From: Pseudomonas alkylphenolica | Lineage (GTDB): Bacteria > Pseudomonadota > Gammaproteobacteria > Pseudomonadales > Pseudomonadaceae | Length of the DNA: 64,000 bases | Direction of reading: 5' to 3' | Assembly (NCBI RefSeq): GCF_000746525.1 | Contig: NZ_CP009048.1 | Coordinates: 1,791,501 to 1,855,500 of the forward strand | Made by a program: the position numbers and the translations under genes | The notes under the pieces: generated by a model | What the model saw: the letters and a program-made list of their open reading frames with translations, nothing else | Told to the model about the DNA's origin: nothing | The model's database searches: none | Shown here: positions 21,681 through 31,024 of the stretch, in pieces | Numbering within the stretch: position 1 is the stretch's first letter | How the letters are laid out: each line of letters begins with the position of its first letter

Positions 21681-21732
21681 TCGCCGGGCAAGCCCACTCC
21701 CGCTACTCTGTGGGAGCGGGCTTGCCCTGCGA
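21681..21732. repeat. REP palindrome (variant) after nagZ
   Basis: Arms at 21681-21701 and 21712-21732 match the common REP arm with two mismatches between them. It separates the convergent nagZ and SNF2 helicase genes. Confidence 0.85.
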
Positions 21733-21737
21733 TGGTT

Positions 21738-24062
21738 TCAACCCGCTTTCGGAACCTTGCGCTTGCCGGGCAATGGCGCAAACAACGCATCGATATCCTC
21801 GGCTGCCAAACGCCAATCCCCCGCCTGGCGCCCATCCAGCACCCCGGCCGCCAGCGCCGACTTCTCCTGCTGCAGCTGCTGGATCTTCTCTTCCACCGTG
21901 CCTCGGGTAATCAGCTTGTAAACGAATACCGGCTTTTCCTGACCGATACGATAAGCACGGTCGGTGGCCTGGTTTTCCGCTGCCGGGTTCCACCACGGGT
22001 CGTAATGGATCACGGTATCGGCAGCGGTCAGGTTCAGGCCCACGCCACCGGCTTTGAGGCTGATGAGAAAAATCTGCAGGCGCCCGCTCTGGAAGTCCTG
22101 TACCGGTGCCCGGCGATCGCGGGTTTCGCCCGTCAGCAGGGCGTAGGCGATGGTGCGTTGCTGCAGTTCTGCCTCGATCAGCCGCAACATGCTGGTGAAC
22201 TGTGAGAACAGCAGCACGCGCCGCCCTTCGGCAAGCAGCTCCTCGAGCATTTCCATCAGGCTTGCCAGCTTGCCCGAGTGAGCACCGCGGGTGGTTGGCG
22301 CCTGGCTGTTGACCAGGCGCAGATCGCAGCAGACCTGGCGCAGCTTGAGCAAGGCTTCAAGGATGATGATCTGGCTGCGGGCCACGCCTTTGCGGGTGAT
22401 CTCGGCGCGCACTTTCTGGTCCATGGCCAGGCGCATGGTCTCGTAGACATCGCGCTGCGCATCGCTGAGCTCGACCCAGTGGATCATCTCGGTCTTGGCC
22501 GGCAGTTCGGTGGCAACCTGTTCCTTGGTGCGCCGCAGCAGGAACGGCTTGATCCGCGCGTTGAGGTGCTGCAGGCGCTCATCGTTGCCCTGGCGCTCGA
22601 TCGGTACTCGGTAGTCGCGATTGAACGCCTTGGCGTCGCCCAGCCAGCCGGGCAGCAGGAAGTGGAACAGCGACCACAGTTCGCCCAGGTGATTTTCCAG
22701 CGGCGTGCCGCTCAGGCACAGGCGTTGGCGTGCTTCCAGCTGACGCGCAGCCTGGGCGGCCTTGCTGCTCGGACTCTTGATGTACTGCGCCTCGTCGAGG
22801 ATCAGTACATGCAGCACCAGGCCCTTGAAGTGCGCCAGGTCCTTGGGCAGCAGGGCATAGGTGGTCAGCAGCAGGTCGTAGTCCTGCAAGTGGTCAAAAT
22901 GCTTGCGACGGCCGATGCCTTGCAGGGCCAGGACGCGCAGATCGGGAGCGAAGCGTGCCGCTTCGTCCTGCCAGTTGGGGATCAGGCTGGTCGGCATCAC
23001 CACCATGGCCGGGCGGGTCAGGCGTCCGGCTTTCTTTTCCGTGAGCAGGTGAGCAAGCGTCTGCAGGGTTTTGCCCAGGCCCATGTCGTCGGCGAGGATG
23101 CCGCCCACTTCCAGTTCGCGCAGGGCTTGCATCCAGCTCAGACCTTCAAGCTGATAGGAACGCAGGGTGGCGTTGAGACCGTCCGGTGTATGTGCCGGTT
23201 GCTGGCGGATGTCACGCAGGCGTTCAGCCAGGTTGCGCACGCGATCGCCGCCTTGCCAGCTTAGCGGCAGCTCCTGCAGGGCATTGAGGCGAGTGGCGTC
23301 GGGAGTGGCCAGGCGCAGGCTGGTTTCACCGGGCTCGCGCTGATAGAAATCGCCGAGGGTGGCCAGCACCGGTTTCAGTCGCCCGTAGGGCAGGGCAACC
23401 TGCAGCGGACGGCGGCCGCCGGTGTTGCCGGGAATCGTCACCAGAAGTTGCTCGTCCTCGCGACGCTTGGCCAGTTGCGTACTGTTGAGCAGTTCCGGAT
23501 GAGTACGTAGCAGATTGAGCAGGATCGGCAGCAGGCTCAGGCGTTCACCATCGACCACGATGCCCAGTTCCAGGTCGAACCAGTCACGCTCCGGCGCTTC
23601 CTGGATACGCGCATACCAGTCGTCCACTGGAGTCAGGTCGAAGGCGAAATCGTCGGCGAATTCGATCTGCCAGCCTTGCTCGCGCAGGGCCGGCAGTTCG
23701 CTCAAAACAAAGCGCAACCAGGCGCTGTCGTTGGGCAGTTCGAAGGGGTCGCCGGCGCTTTCCGGCAACGCTTTGCTCTGGCGTGTGGCGATCTTGAAAC
23801 CCAGGCGCAGCAAGGTGTCGCGCAAGTTGCGCTCGGCTGCGGGCTGACGCTGAATGCGCAAGGTCTGTTCGGCCTCGTGCTTGATGATGGCGATGTTCTT
23901 GGTGCCGCTGACGTACTCGCCAGCGTAACCAAAGGCCAAGGCTGCGCGATGCTGAATGTGGCGTTGCATGCGCCCGTTGCGCGGTTCGAAGGCGCTGAAT
24001 TCGATGCTGCCCAGCCACAACCGCGGTTGTGGCTGGAGGTTGTCAATCAGGTGCTCGGGCAT
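21738..24062 (-). CDS. SNF2/HepA-type DEAD/DEAH helicase
   Basis: A 774-residue SF2 ATPase of the bacterial SNF2 class. Motif I is DDMGLGKTLQ, motif II DEAQ (LILDEAQYIKSP), motif III LSGTPLENHLGELWS, motif V GGVGLNLTAADTVIHYDPWWNP and motif VI QATDRAYRIGQ. The N-terminal about 270 residues are a family-associated domain. Some relatives carry an N-terminal SWIM zinc finger, and none is seen here. It probably remodels DNA- or RNA-protein complexes; the substrate is unknown. The csiV gene ends 2 nt upstream, so they are likely co-transcribed. Confidence 0.85.
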   Translation of the reverse strand: MPEHLIDNLQPQPRLWLGSIEFSAFEPRNGRMQRHIQHRAALAFGYAGEYVSGTKNIAIIKHEAEQTLRIQRQPAAERNLRDTLLRLGFKIATRQSKALPESAGDPFELPNDSAWLRFVLSELPALREQGWQIEFADDFAFDLTPVDDWYARIQEAPERDWFDLELGIVVDGERLSLLPILLNLLRTHPELLNSTQLAKRREDEQLLVTIPGNTGGRRPLQVALPYGRLKPVLATLGDFYQREPGETSLRLATPDATRLNALQELPLSWQGGDRVRNLAERLRDIRQQPAHTPDGLNATLRSYQLEGLSWMQALRELEVGGILADDMGLGKTLQTLAHLLTEKKAGRLTRPAMVVMPTSLIPNWQDEAARFAPDLRVLALQGIGRRKHFDHLQDYDLLLTTYALLPKDLAHFKGLVLHVLILDEAQYIKSPSSKAAQAARQLEARQRLCLSGTPLENHLGELWSLFHFLLPGWLGDAKAFNRDYRVPIERQGNDERLQHLNARIKPFLLRRTKEQVATELPAKTEMIHWVELSDAQRDVYETMRLAMDQKVRAEITRKGVARSQIIILEALLKLRQVCCDLRLVNSQAPTTRGAHSGKLASLMEMLEELLAEGRRVLLFSQFTSMLRLIEAELQQRTIAYALLTGETRDRRAPVQDFQSGRLQIFLISLKAGGVGLNLTAADTVIHYDPWWNPAAENQATDRAYRIGQEKPVFVYKLITRGTVEEKIQQLQQEKSALAAGVLDGRQAGDWRLAAEDIDALFAPLPGKRKVPKAG

Positions 24063-24064
24063 TT

Positions 24065-24580
24065 TCAGGGCTTGCTGACCTTGAGCAGCAGGGCCAGGTG
24101 GCCGCCGTCAAGGAAGGTCAGTTCTCCGTTTTTCACCGTGCTGTTGCTCTGCTTGAGCTGTTCGCTCTGGATCACTGCGCCATTGCCATCGAACTGGTTG
24201 ACCCAGAGGCTGGCCTCGACGCTGATGAAGCGCTCTTCGTTGAGGTTCAGGTTGCCCTCGATCGGGAAGTGTCCGAACTGCTTTTTGCCGTCATTGATGG
24301 CGACAGTGCCGGCGTCCTGTTTCCAGGCCTTGTGCAGCAACACGGTGTACTTGTTGTCAGCGCTCAGCTTGGCCGCCTCGTCGGTCATGGCCGGTTGGCG
24401 CAGGTCGCCTTCGGCAATGGCCTGGGCGCCGTTGCTCCAGTCTTCCGGGGCGGACTGGCTGGTGATTGCCGGGACGGCGTTCTGCCGTACCAGGATCATT
24501 TCGACCTGATAAACGCCTTCAGCGAAAGCGGCTGGAGTAAACAACGCCAGCAGCAGGGTCAGGCAACGAATGGCACGCAT
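24065..24580 (-). CDS. csiV: CsiV-family periplasmic protein
   Basis: A 171-residue protein with a clear Sec signal peptide (MRAIRCLTLLLALFTPAAFA, cleaved before EGVYQVEMILVRQ). The rest matches the CsiV family: a Tyr-x-x-E-hydrophobic-hydrophobic opening, LLHKAWKQ, and LNEERFISVEASLWV. CsiV is a periplasmic peptidoglycan-associated helper of glycan polymerisation. It sits between mfd (10 nt before it in the leftward operon) and the SNF2 gene. Confidence 0.82.
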   Translation of the reverse strand: MRAIRCLTLLLALFTPAAFAEGVYQVEMILVRQNAVPAITSQSAPEDWSNGAQAIAEGDLRQPAMTDEAAKLSADNKYTVLLHKAWKQDAGTVAINDGKKQFGHFPIEGNLNLNEERFISVEASLWVNQFDGNGAVIQSEQLKQSNSTVKNGELTFLDGGHLALLLKVSKP

Positions 24581-24590
24581 GGATCTTCCT

Positions 24591-27500
24591 TCACGCAGAT
24601 TGTGGGGTCAGGCGCTCGAACAGCGCTTCGAGGTTGTTGAAACGTTCTTCCGGGCGCTCCATCGGTACCAGGAATTTGAACTGGGTGGCGCCTTCGAACT
24701 TGTAGCGCTTGGGCTGACCCTGGATCAGCTTGATCAATACCAGCGGGTCGACCGGAGTCTCGGCTTCGAACTCGATCTTGCCGCCGTTGGGGCCGGCATC
24801 GACTTTCTTGATGCCGAGTTTTTCCGCCTGCAGCTTGAGCAGGGTCAGGCGCACCAGGTTCTTGGTCGGCTCGGGCAGCAGGCCGAAGCGGTCGATCATC
24901 TCGACCTGCAGGTCCTTGAGGCCGTCTTCGTCCGCCGCCGAGGCGATGCGCTTGTACAGGATCAGGCGGGCGTGGACGTCCGGCAGGTAGTCTTCGGGAA
25001 TCAGTGCCGGTAGGCGCAGGTTGATTTCCGGGCCGCCACCCAGCGGCTGATCGAGGTTCGGCTGGGTGCCCTTGCGGATGGCCTTGACCGCACGCTCGAG
25101 CATTTCCATGTACAGGGTGAAACCGACCGCCTGGATCTGGCCGCTCTGGCCTTCGCCGAGCAGTTCACCGGCGCCGCGGATCTCCAGGTCGTTAGTGGCC
25201 AGGACGAAACCGGCGCCCAGGTCCTGGGTATTGGCGATCGCTTCCAGACGCTTTTCGGCGTCCGGGGTGATCTGCTGGCGCGGCGGCGTAAGCAGGTAGG
25301 CGTAGGCCTGGTGGTGGCTACGGCCGACCCGGCCGCGCAGTTGATGCAGTTGGGCCAGGCCGAACTTGTCGGCGCGCTCGATGATGATGGTGTTGGCGCT
25401 GGGCACATCGATGCCGGTCTCGATGATGGTCGAGGCAATCAGCACGTTGAAGCGCTTGTGGTAGAAGTCGCTCATCACCTGTTCTAGTTCACGCTCGCGC
25501 ATCTGCCCGTGGCCGATACCGATCCTGGCTTCTGGTACCAGCTCGGCGAGGTCGGCGGCGCATTTTTCGATGCTCTTCACGTCGTTGTGCAGGTAATAGA
25601 CCTGGCCACCGCGCAGCAGCTCACGCAGCAAGGCTTCCTTGACCGTGCTCTTGTTCTGCTCCATGACGAAGGTGCGCACCGACAACCGGCGTGCCGGCGG
25701 GGTGGCGATGATCGACAGGTCGCGCATGCCGGCCACAGCCATGTTCAGGGTGCGCGGGATCGGCGTGGCAGTCAGGGTGAGGATGTCCACCTCGCTGCGC
25801 AGGGCCTTGAGCTGTTCTTTCTGGCGCACGCCAAAACGGTGCTCTTCGTCGATGATCACCAGGCCCAGGTCCTTGATCCTGACGTCGTCCTGCAGCAGCT
25901 TGTGGGTGCCGATGACGATGTCGATCTTGCCTTCGGCCAGATCGGCAACGGCGGCGGCGACCTCTTTGGGTGACTTGAAGCGGCTCATCACTTCGACGGT
26001 CACCGGCCAGTCGGCAAAGCGGTCGCGGAAGCTGTTGTAGTGCTGCTGGGCGAGCAGGGTGGTCGGTACCAGAATGGCGACCTGACGCCCGCCGTGCACG
26101 GCAATGAAGGCGGCACGCATGGCCACTTCGGTCTTGCCGAAGCCGACGTCGCCGCAGACCAGGCGATCCATCGGTTTGGCCGCCAGCATGTCTTCGCGCA
26201 CCGCTTCGATGGCGCTCTGTTGGTCCGGGGTTTCTTCGAACGGAAAGCCGGCGCTGAAGGTGGCGTAGTCCACTGACGGGTCGGCGAAGGCATAACCTTT
26301 GCGCGCCGCGCGCCGGGCATAGATGTCGAGCAGTTCGGCGGCCACATCGCGTACCTGCTCGGCGGCCTTGCGCTTGGCTTTCTGCCAGGCTTCGGAACCC
26401 AGGCGGTGCAACGGCGCCAGGGCGTCGTCGCTGCCGGTGTAGCGAGCGATCAGGTGCAGGTTGGCCACCGGCACGTAGAGCTTGGCACCCTCGGCGTATT
26501 CGAGGGTGAGGAATTCGGCGGCCTGGTTGTCGATTTCCAGGGTTGCCAGACCCAGGTAGCGGCCCACGCCGTGATCGATATGCACCACCGGCGCGCCTTC
26601 GCGCAGCTCGGTAAGGTTCTTGATCACCGCGTCGTTGTTGGCGTCGCTGCGTTTGTCGCGGCGTCGGCGCTGCATGACCCGCTGACCGAACAGCGGGCTC
26701 TCGGCGATCAGGGCGATGGCCGGGTCATCCAGCAGCAGACCTTCGTCCAGCGGCGCGATGGTGATTGCCAGGCGCTCTTTGCCCGCGACGAAGGCGTTCC
26801 AGCTATCGACGGTTTGCGGGCGCAGCTTCAGGCGTTCGAGCAGCTCCAGCAGTACTTCGCGACGGCCCGCCGACTCGGCGGTGAACAGCACGCGGCCAGA
26901 AAACTGGTCGAGAAAGCCCGACAGTGCTGCCAGGGGCTGGTTGGCTTTGGCTTCGATGGCCAGGTTCGGCAAGGTCCGGGCCGGGAAGCGCTCGCGGCCG
27001 ACGCCGCTGTCGACGTCATCCTGGCTGACGACCACCCGCGGCCAGCTTTTTAGCCGGGCAAAGCAGTCTTCCACTGGCAGGAACAGTTCGGCCGGCGGCA
27101 ACAAAGGCCGCGACGGATCGATGCGGCGCTCCTCGTAGCGGTTGCGCACATCGCTCCAGAAGTGCTCGGCGGCCTGTTCGGCGCCTGGCAGGGAAAACAC
27201 CTGGGTGTCCTGCGGCAGGTAGTCGAACAGGGTCGAGGTGTCTTCGAAGAACAGCGGCAGGTAGTACTCGATACCGGCCGGGGTAATGCCGCTGGACAGG
27301 TCCTGGAAGATCGGGCAACGGCGAAAGTCGACGTCGAAACGCTCGCGAAAGCGTGCCTTGAAGCGGGTCACCGCCTCTTTCTGCAGCGGAAACTCGCGGG
27401 CGGGCAACAGCCGTACCGACTCGACCTTGTCGATCGAGCGCTGGGTTTCCGGGTCGAAGGTGCGCAAGGTCTCGATTTCGTCATCGAACAGGTCGATGCG

Positions 27501-28040
27501 GTACGGCAGTTTGCTGCCCATCGGGAACAGGTCGATCAGCGCGCCGCGCACGGCGAACTCGCCATGCTCGTACACCGTATCGACACAACGGTAGCCGCTG
27601 GCTTCAAGGCGCGTGCGCATCTGCTCGACATCCAGCTTCTGGCCGATGTCCAGCACCAGGCTGCTACCGAGCAGGAAGCTGGTCGGTGCCAGGCGGTGCA
27701 GGGCGGTGGTGATCGGCACCACGAGAATGCCGTGATCAAGTTCCGGCAGCCGGTACAGGCTGGCGATCCGCTGGGAGATGATGTCCTGGTGCGGCGAGAA
27801 CAGGTCGTAGGGCAGGGTTTCCCAGTCTGGGAAAGGCAGTACCGGCAGCTCCGGCGCAAAAAAACGCAGCTCCTGCTCAAGCCGGTCAGCGCTCTGGCTG
27901 TCGGCGGTCAATAGCAGGGTGAAGCGCTTGGCGGCGCTGGCAGCCTCGGCAATCGCCAGGCTCAGGGCGGCACCCGGCAGGTTGCCCCAGGTTTGTTTGC
28001 CGGCAGTGGCCGGCAGGTGCGGTAGACGCAGAACAGGCAC
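24591..28040 (-). CDS. mfd: Transcription-repair coupling factor Mfd
   Basis: An 1149-residue protein of full length for the family. The order is an N-terminal UvrB-homology module, an RNA polymerase interaction domain (about 480-550, including VHIDHGVGRYLGL), and a RecG-like translocase with Walker A GDVGFGKTEVAMR, DEEH (LVIIDEEHRFGV) and LTATPIPRTLNMA. A C-terminal autoinhibitory TRCF domain follows. Mfd removes RNA polymerase stalled at lesions and recruits UvrA. It is divergent from gap and is first in a leftward mfd-csiV-SNF2 group. Confidence 0.97.
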   Translation of the reverse strand: MPVLRLPHLPATAGKQTWGNLPGAALSLAIAEAASAAKRFTLLLTADSQSADRLEQELRFFAPELPVLPFPDWETLPYDLFSPHQDIISQRIASLYRLPELDHGILVVPITTALHRLAPTSFLLGSSLVLDIGQKLDVEQMRTRLEASGYRCVDTVYEHGEFAVRGALIDLFPMGSKLPYRIDLFDDEIETLRTFDPETQRSIDKVESVRLLPAREFPLQKEAVTRFKARFRERFDVDFRRCPIFQDLSSGITPAGIEYYLPLFFEDTSTLFDYLPQDTQVFSLPGAEQAAEHFWSDVRNRYEERRIDPSRPLLPPAELFLPVEDCFARLKSWPRVVVSQDDVDSGVGRERFPARTLPNLAIEAKANQPLAALSGFLDQFSGRVLFTAESAGRREVLLELLERLKLRPQTVDSWNAFVAGKERLAITIAPLDEGLLLDDPAIALIAESPLFGQRVMQRRRRDKRSDANNDAVIKNLTELREGAPVVHIDHGVGRYLGLATLEIDNQAAEFLTLEYAEGAKLYVPVANLHLIARYTGSDDALAPLHRLGSEAWQKAKRKAAEQVRDVAAELLDIYARRAARKGYAFADPSVDYATFSAGFPFEETPDQQSAIEAVREDMLAAKPMDRLVCGDVGFGKTEVAMRAAFIAVHGGRQVAILVPTTLLAQQHYNSFRDRFADWPVTVEVMSRFKSPKEVAAAVADLAEGKIDIVIGTHKLLQDDVRIKDLGLVIIDEEHRFGVRQKEQLKALRSEVDILTLTATPIPRTLNMAVAGMRDLSIIATPPARRLSVRTFVMEQNKSTVKEALLRELLRGGQVYYLHNDVKSIEKCAADLAELVPEARIGIGHGQMRERELEQVMSDFYHKRFNVLIASTIIETGIDVPSANTIIIERADKFGLAQLHQLRGRVGRSHHQAYAYLLTPPRQQITPDAEKRLEAIANTQDLGAGFVLATNDLEIRGAGELLGEGQSGQIQAVGFTLYMEMLERAVKAIRKGTQPNLDQPLGGGPEINLRLPALIPEDYLPDVHARLILYKRIASAADEDGLKDLQVEMIDRFGLLPEPTKNLVRLTLLKLQAEKLGIKKVDAGPNGGKIEFEAETPVDPLVLIKLIQGQPKRYKFEGATQFKFLVPMERPEERFNNLEALFERLTPQSA

Positions 28041-28224
28041 GGGAGGTCGAGCTCCAAGCGTTGCGACAAAGACGCCAATTGTACCGGTCAGAGGCCCGTG
28101 CTGTCAGGTTTGCACAGCCTAAATACATGTAGTGACAGAGTGGCGACAGGCGCTCATTGCTCGATGGGCTGCGGGGCGTCATAATGTAGCCCCTTTTTTC
28201 TGTCCCTACATGTGGAAGGTTCCC

Positions 28225-29673
28225 GTGACTCAGAAGCCCGACCAGTGTCTTGGTGAGTGGATTGATCGTGAAGCACTTGCAGAAGCGATGATCCCGCTTA
28301 TCGGTCAGCTCTACCGCAATAACAATGTGGTGAGTTCGATCTATGGCCGCAGCCTGATCAACCGTTCGGTGATCTCGATCCTCAAAGCGCACCGCTTTGC
28401 TCGTCATCGCCAAACCGACGAAACCGAACTCTCTGTCCACGAGACATTCCCGCTGCTCAAAGCCATGAGCGAGCTGAAACTGGGCGCCGCTTCGGTCGAC
28501 CTGGGCAAGCTGGCCAACAAATTCAAGCAGGAAGGCAACGGCCGCAGCGCCGAGCAGTTCGTGCGTGAAGAAATGGCTGACGTGGTTGGTCAGCAGAACG
28601 CTTCGGCGCGCAAAGGCACCGACGTTGTGCTGTACGGCTTCGGTCGTATCGGCCGCCTGCTGGCGCGCATCCTGATCGAAAAAACCGGTGGTGGCGACGG
28701 CCTGCGTCTGCGCGCCATCGTCGTGCGCAAAGGCGCCGAGAACGATCTGGTCAAGCGTGCCAGCCTGCTGCGTCGTGACTCGGTTCACGGCCCGTTCGAT
28801 GGCACCATCACCATCGACGAAGCCAACAACACCATCACTGCCAACGGCAACCTGATCCAGGTTATCTACGCCAAGAGCCCGAGCGAAGTCGACTACACCC
28901 AGTACGGCATCGAAAACGCGCTGATCGTCGATAACACCGGCGTATGGCGTGACGCCGACGGCCTGGGCCAGCACCTGGCCTGCCCGGGCGCTGCCCGCGT
29001 GATCCTCACCGCACCTGGTAAAGGCGCGCTGAAGAACATCGTCCACGGCATCAACCATGGCGATATCACTGCTGACGACAAGATCATCTCGGCAGCTTCG
29101 TGCACCACCAACGCCATCGTGCCGGTGCTCAAGGCTGTCAATGACAAGTACGGCATCGTCAACGGCCACGTCGAAACCGTTCACTCGTTCACCAACGACC
29201 AGAACCTGATCGACAACTTCCACAAGGGCAGCCGTCGTGGCCGTGCCGCGCCGCTGAACATGGTTATCACCGAGACCGGTGCCGCCACCGCAGCCGCCAA
29301 GGCACTGCCAGTTCTGAAGGGCAAGCTGACCGGTAACGCGATTCGCGTACCAACGCCGAACGTGTCGATGGCCATCCTCAACCTGAACCTGGAAAAGGCC
29401 ACCAGCCGCGAAGAAATCAACGAGTACCTGCGCCAGATGGCCATGCACTCGGATCTGCACAAGCAGATCGATTACGTCAGCTCCCAGGAAGTGGTATCCA
29501 CCGACTTCGTTGGCTCGCGCCACGCCGGTGTGGTCGATGCCGAAGCCACCATCTGCAACGATAACCGTGTTGTCCTGTACGTCTGGTACGACAACGAATT
29601 CGGTTACAGCTGCCAGGTAGTGCGCGTGATGGAAGACATGGCCGGTGTAAACCCGCCAGCTTTCCCACGCTAA
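28225..29673 (+). CDS. gap: Glyceraldehyde-3-phosphate dehydrogenase, long Pseudomonas type
   Basis: A 482-residue enzyme, about 150 residues longer than usual Gap because of an N-terminal extension (about residues 1-125) seen in the Gap2 type of pseudomonads. The NAD-binding start VLYGFGRIGRLLAR and the catalytic Cys in SAASCTTNAIVP are intact. The GTG at 28225 is favoured because GGAAGG lies seven bases upstream; an ATG at 28210 in the same frame is possible. It is probably the gluconeogenic form. A terminator follows. Confidence 0.93.
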   Translation: MTQKPDQCLGEWIDREALAEAMIPLIGQLYRNNNVVSSIYGRSLINRSVISILKAHRFARHRQTDETELSVHETFPLLKAMSELKLGAASVDLGKLANKFKQEGNGRSAEQFVREEMADVVGQQNASARKGTDVVLYGFGRIGRLLARILIEKTGGGDGLRLRAIVVRKGAENDLVKRASLLRRDSVHGPFDGTITIDEANNTITANGNLIQVIYAKSPSEVDYTQYGIENALIVDNTGVWRDADGLGQHLACPGAARVILTAPGKGALKNIVHGINHGDITADDKIISAASCTTNAIVPVLKAVNDKYGIVNGHVETVHSFTNDQNLIDNFHKGSRRGRAAPLNMVITETGAATAAAKALPVLKGKLTGNAIRVPTPNVSMAILNLNLEKATSREEINEYLRQMAMHSDLHKQIDYVSSQEVVSTDFVGSRHAGVVDAEATICNDNRVVLYVWYDNEFGYSCQVVRVMEDMAGVNPPAFPR

Positions 29674-29694
29674 GCTTGGCTTGGTTGTGAAAGA

Positions 29695-29722
29695 CGGGAA
29701 CCTCAGGGTTCCCGTTTTTTTT
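29695..29722 (+). terminator. Rho-independent terminator of gap
   Basis: An eight-base-pair stem CGGGAACC/GGTTCCCG with a TCAG loop, followed by a run of eight T. Confidence 0.93.
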
Positions 29723-29745
29723 GCCCGGATTTTCCAGGAGGACAA

Positions 29746-30741
29746 ATGCGCAACGCGTTGCTGGTGAGTATGTTGCTGAGTCTGGCCGGTTGTGGGCAGG
29801 GCAATACGCTTGAGCGTATCAGTGGCCCGACCATGGGCAGCAGTTACTCTGTGCAGTACGTGCGCACGCCGCAAGGGCCGGTACCGGAACAGGTCAGGCG
29901 TGAGGTGGAGGCTATTCTCGAGGGCGTCGACAAGCGCTTCTCCACCTACCGTAGCGACTCGCTCATCGAAACCTTCAACCGCTTGCCTGCCAATAGCTGT
30001 CAGCCGATGCCGGCGGATGTGCTGGAACTGGTGCGTGTCGGCGAGCAATTGTCGCAGCAAAGCGGCGGTGCATTTGACCTGACCGTGGAGCCGTTGCTCG
30101 ATCTGTGGGGCTTCGGTCCGCAGTCGAGAGTGGAAAAGGTGCCCAGCGAACAGGCGTTGGCCAGTGCCCGCCAGCGTGTCGGGCATGGGCATTTGCGCAT
30201 AGTGGGTGAGCAGCTGTGCAAGGACGCGCCGGTGGAAGTGGACTTCAATAGCATCGCCGCAGGGCATGCAGTGGACCTCCTGGTGGAGCGTCTGCAAGCC
30301 CTGGGAGTCGCGGATTTACTGGTCGAAGCCACAGGCGAGCTCAAGGCGCTGGGGCGAAAACCGGATGGCAGCAGTTGGAAGGTTGCCGTGGAATTACCCC
30401 GCGAAGATCGCCAGATCGCCCAGCAAGTGTTGGTCGTGGATGGTTTTGGTGTTTCTACCTCCGGTGACTATCGCAATTATTTCGAGGAGAATGGCCAGCG
30501 CTATTCGCACACGTTCGATGCGCGCCTGGGCAGGCCGGTGAAACACGACCTGGCTGCGGTGACGGTATTTGATCGCTCGACCTTGATGGCTGATGGCTAC
30601 TCGACCTTATTGTTGGTCCTCGGGCCGCAGCAAGGCTGGGACTTTGCACTCAAGCACCAGATCGCTGCGGTGTTCGTGACCCGGGTTGCCGACGGTTTCG
30701 TCTCTCGTAGCACCCCGGCGTTCGAACAACTGATGCTGTAG
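29746..30741 (+). CDS. apbE: FAD:protein FMN transferase lipoprotein ApbE
   Basis: A 331-residue protein that begins with a lipoprotein signal peptide; the lipobox is LAGC (Cys16). The ApbE domain has GPTMGSSYSVQY, NSIAAGHAVDLL, the HTFDARLGRPV segment and the metal-binding ADGYSTLLLVLG region. It attaches FMN covalently to Thr/Ser of flavoproteins such as NqrB/NqrC and RnfG/RnfD in the periplasm. The TAG stop lies inside the first arm of a REP-like repeat. Confidence 0.92.
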   Translation: MRNALLVSMLLSLAGCGQGNTLERISGPTMGSSYSVQYVRTPQGPVPEQVRREVEAILEGVDKRFSTYRSDSLIETFNRLPANSCQPMPADVLELVRVGEQLSQQSGGAFDLTVEPLLDLWGFGPQSRVEKVPSEQALASARQRVGHGHLRIVGEQLCKDAPVEVDFNSIAAGHAVDLLVERLQALGVADLLVEATGELKALGRKPDGSSWKVAVELPREDRQIAQQVLVVDGFGVSTSGDYRNYFEENGQRYSHTFDARLGRPVKHDLAAVTVFDRSTLMADGYSTLLLVLGPQQGWDFALKHQIAAVFVTRVADGFVSRSTPAFEQLML

Positions 30742-30848
30742 GAGCGGATTTATCCGCGATTGGGCGACAACGTCGCCTCGATTCTCGATTCTCGATTCTC
30801 GATCCGGGGCCGCTTCGCGCCCCATCGCGGATGAATCCGCTCCTACAG
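30736..30848. repeat. Large inverted repeat with internal 7-bp tandem repeat
   Basis: Arms of 25 nt (30736-30760 and 30824-30848) that begin CTGTAGGAGCGGATT, with one mismatch. This is a second REP class, different from the GGGGCAAGCCC type. Its loop holds four tandem copies of CTCGATT (30777-30804, the last ending in C). The first arm contains the apbE stop codon. Confidence 0.85.
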
Positions 30849-31024
30849 GTGTGCGCAAATGACATGTAGTGCAGAGAAAAATAGCCTACGACGCGACCAA
30901 GGGTTAATGTGCGCGGCGTTCAAGCTTGATTAGACTGCACCCGAATTTTTTCATGGCGCCGCTGGCGACATGATCTAGCCCCGCTCGCCAATGTGGCGAC
31001 CGGGCCTGTTCTGAAGGAGTACGC

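Noticed and set aside
27886-30297. Open frame of 803 codons opposite gap and apbE
   Set aside because: Shadow of strongly coding genes; no start site or domain.
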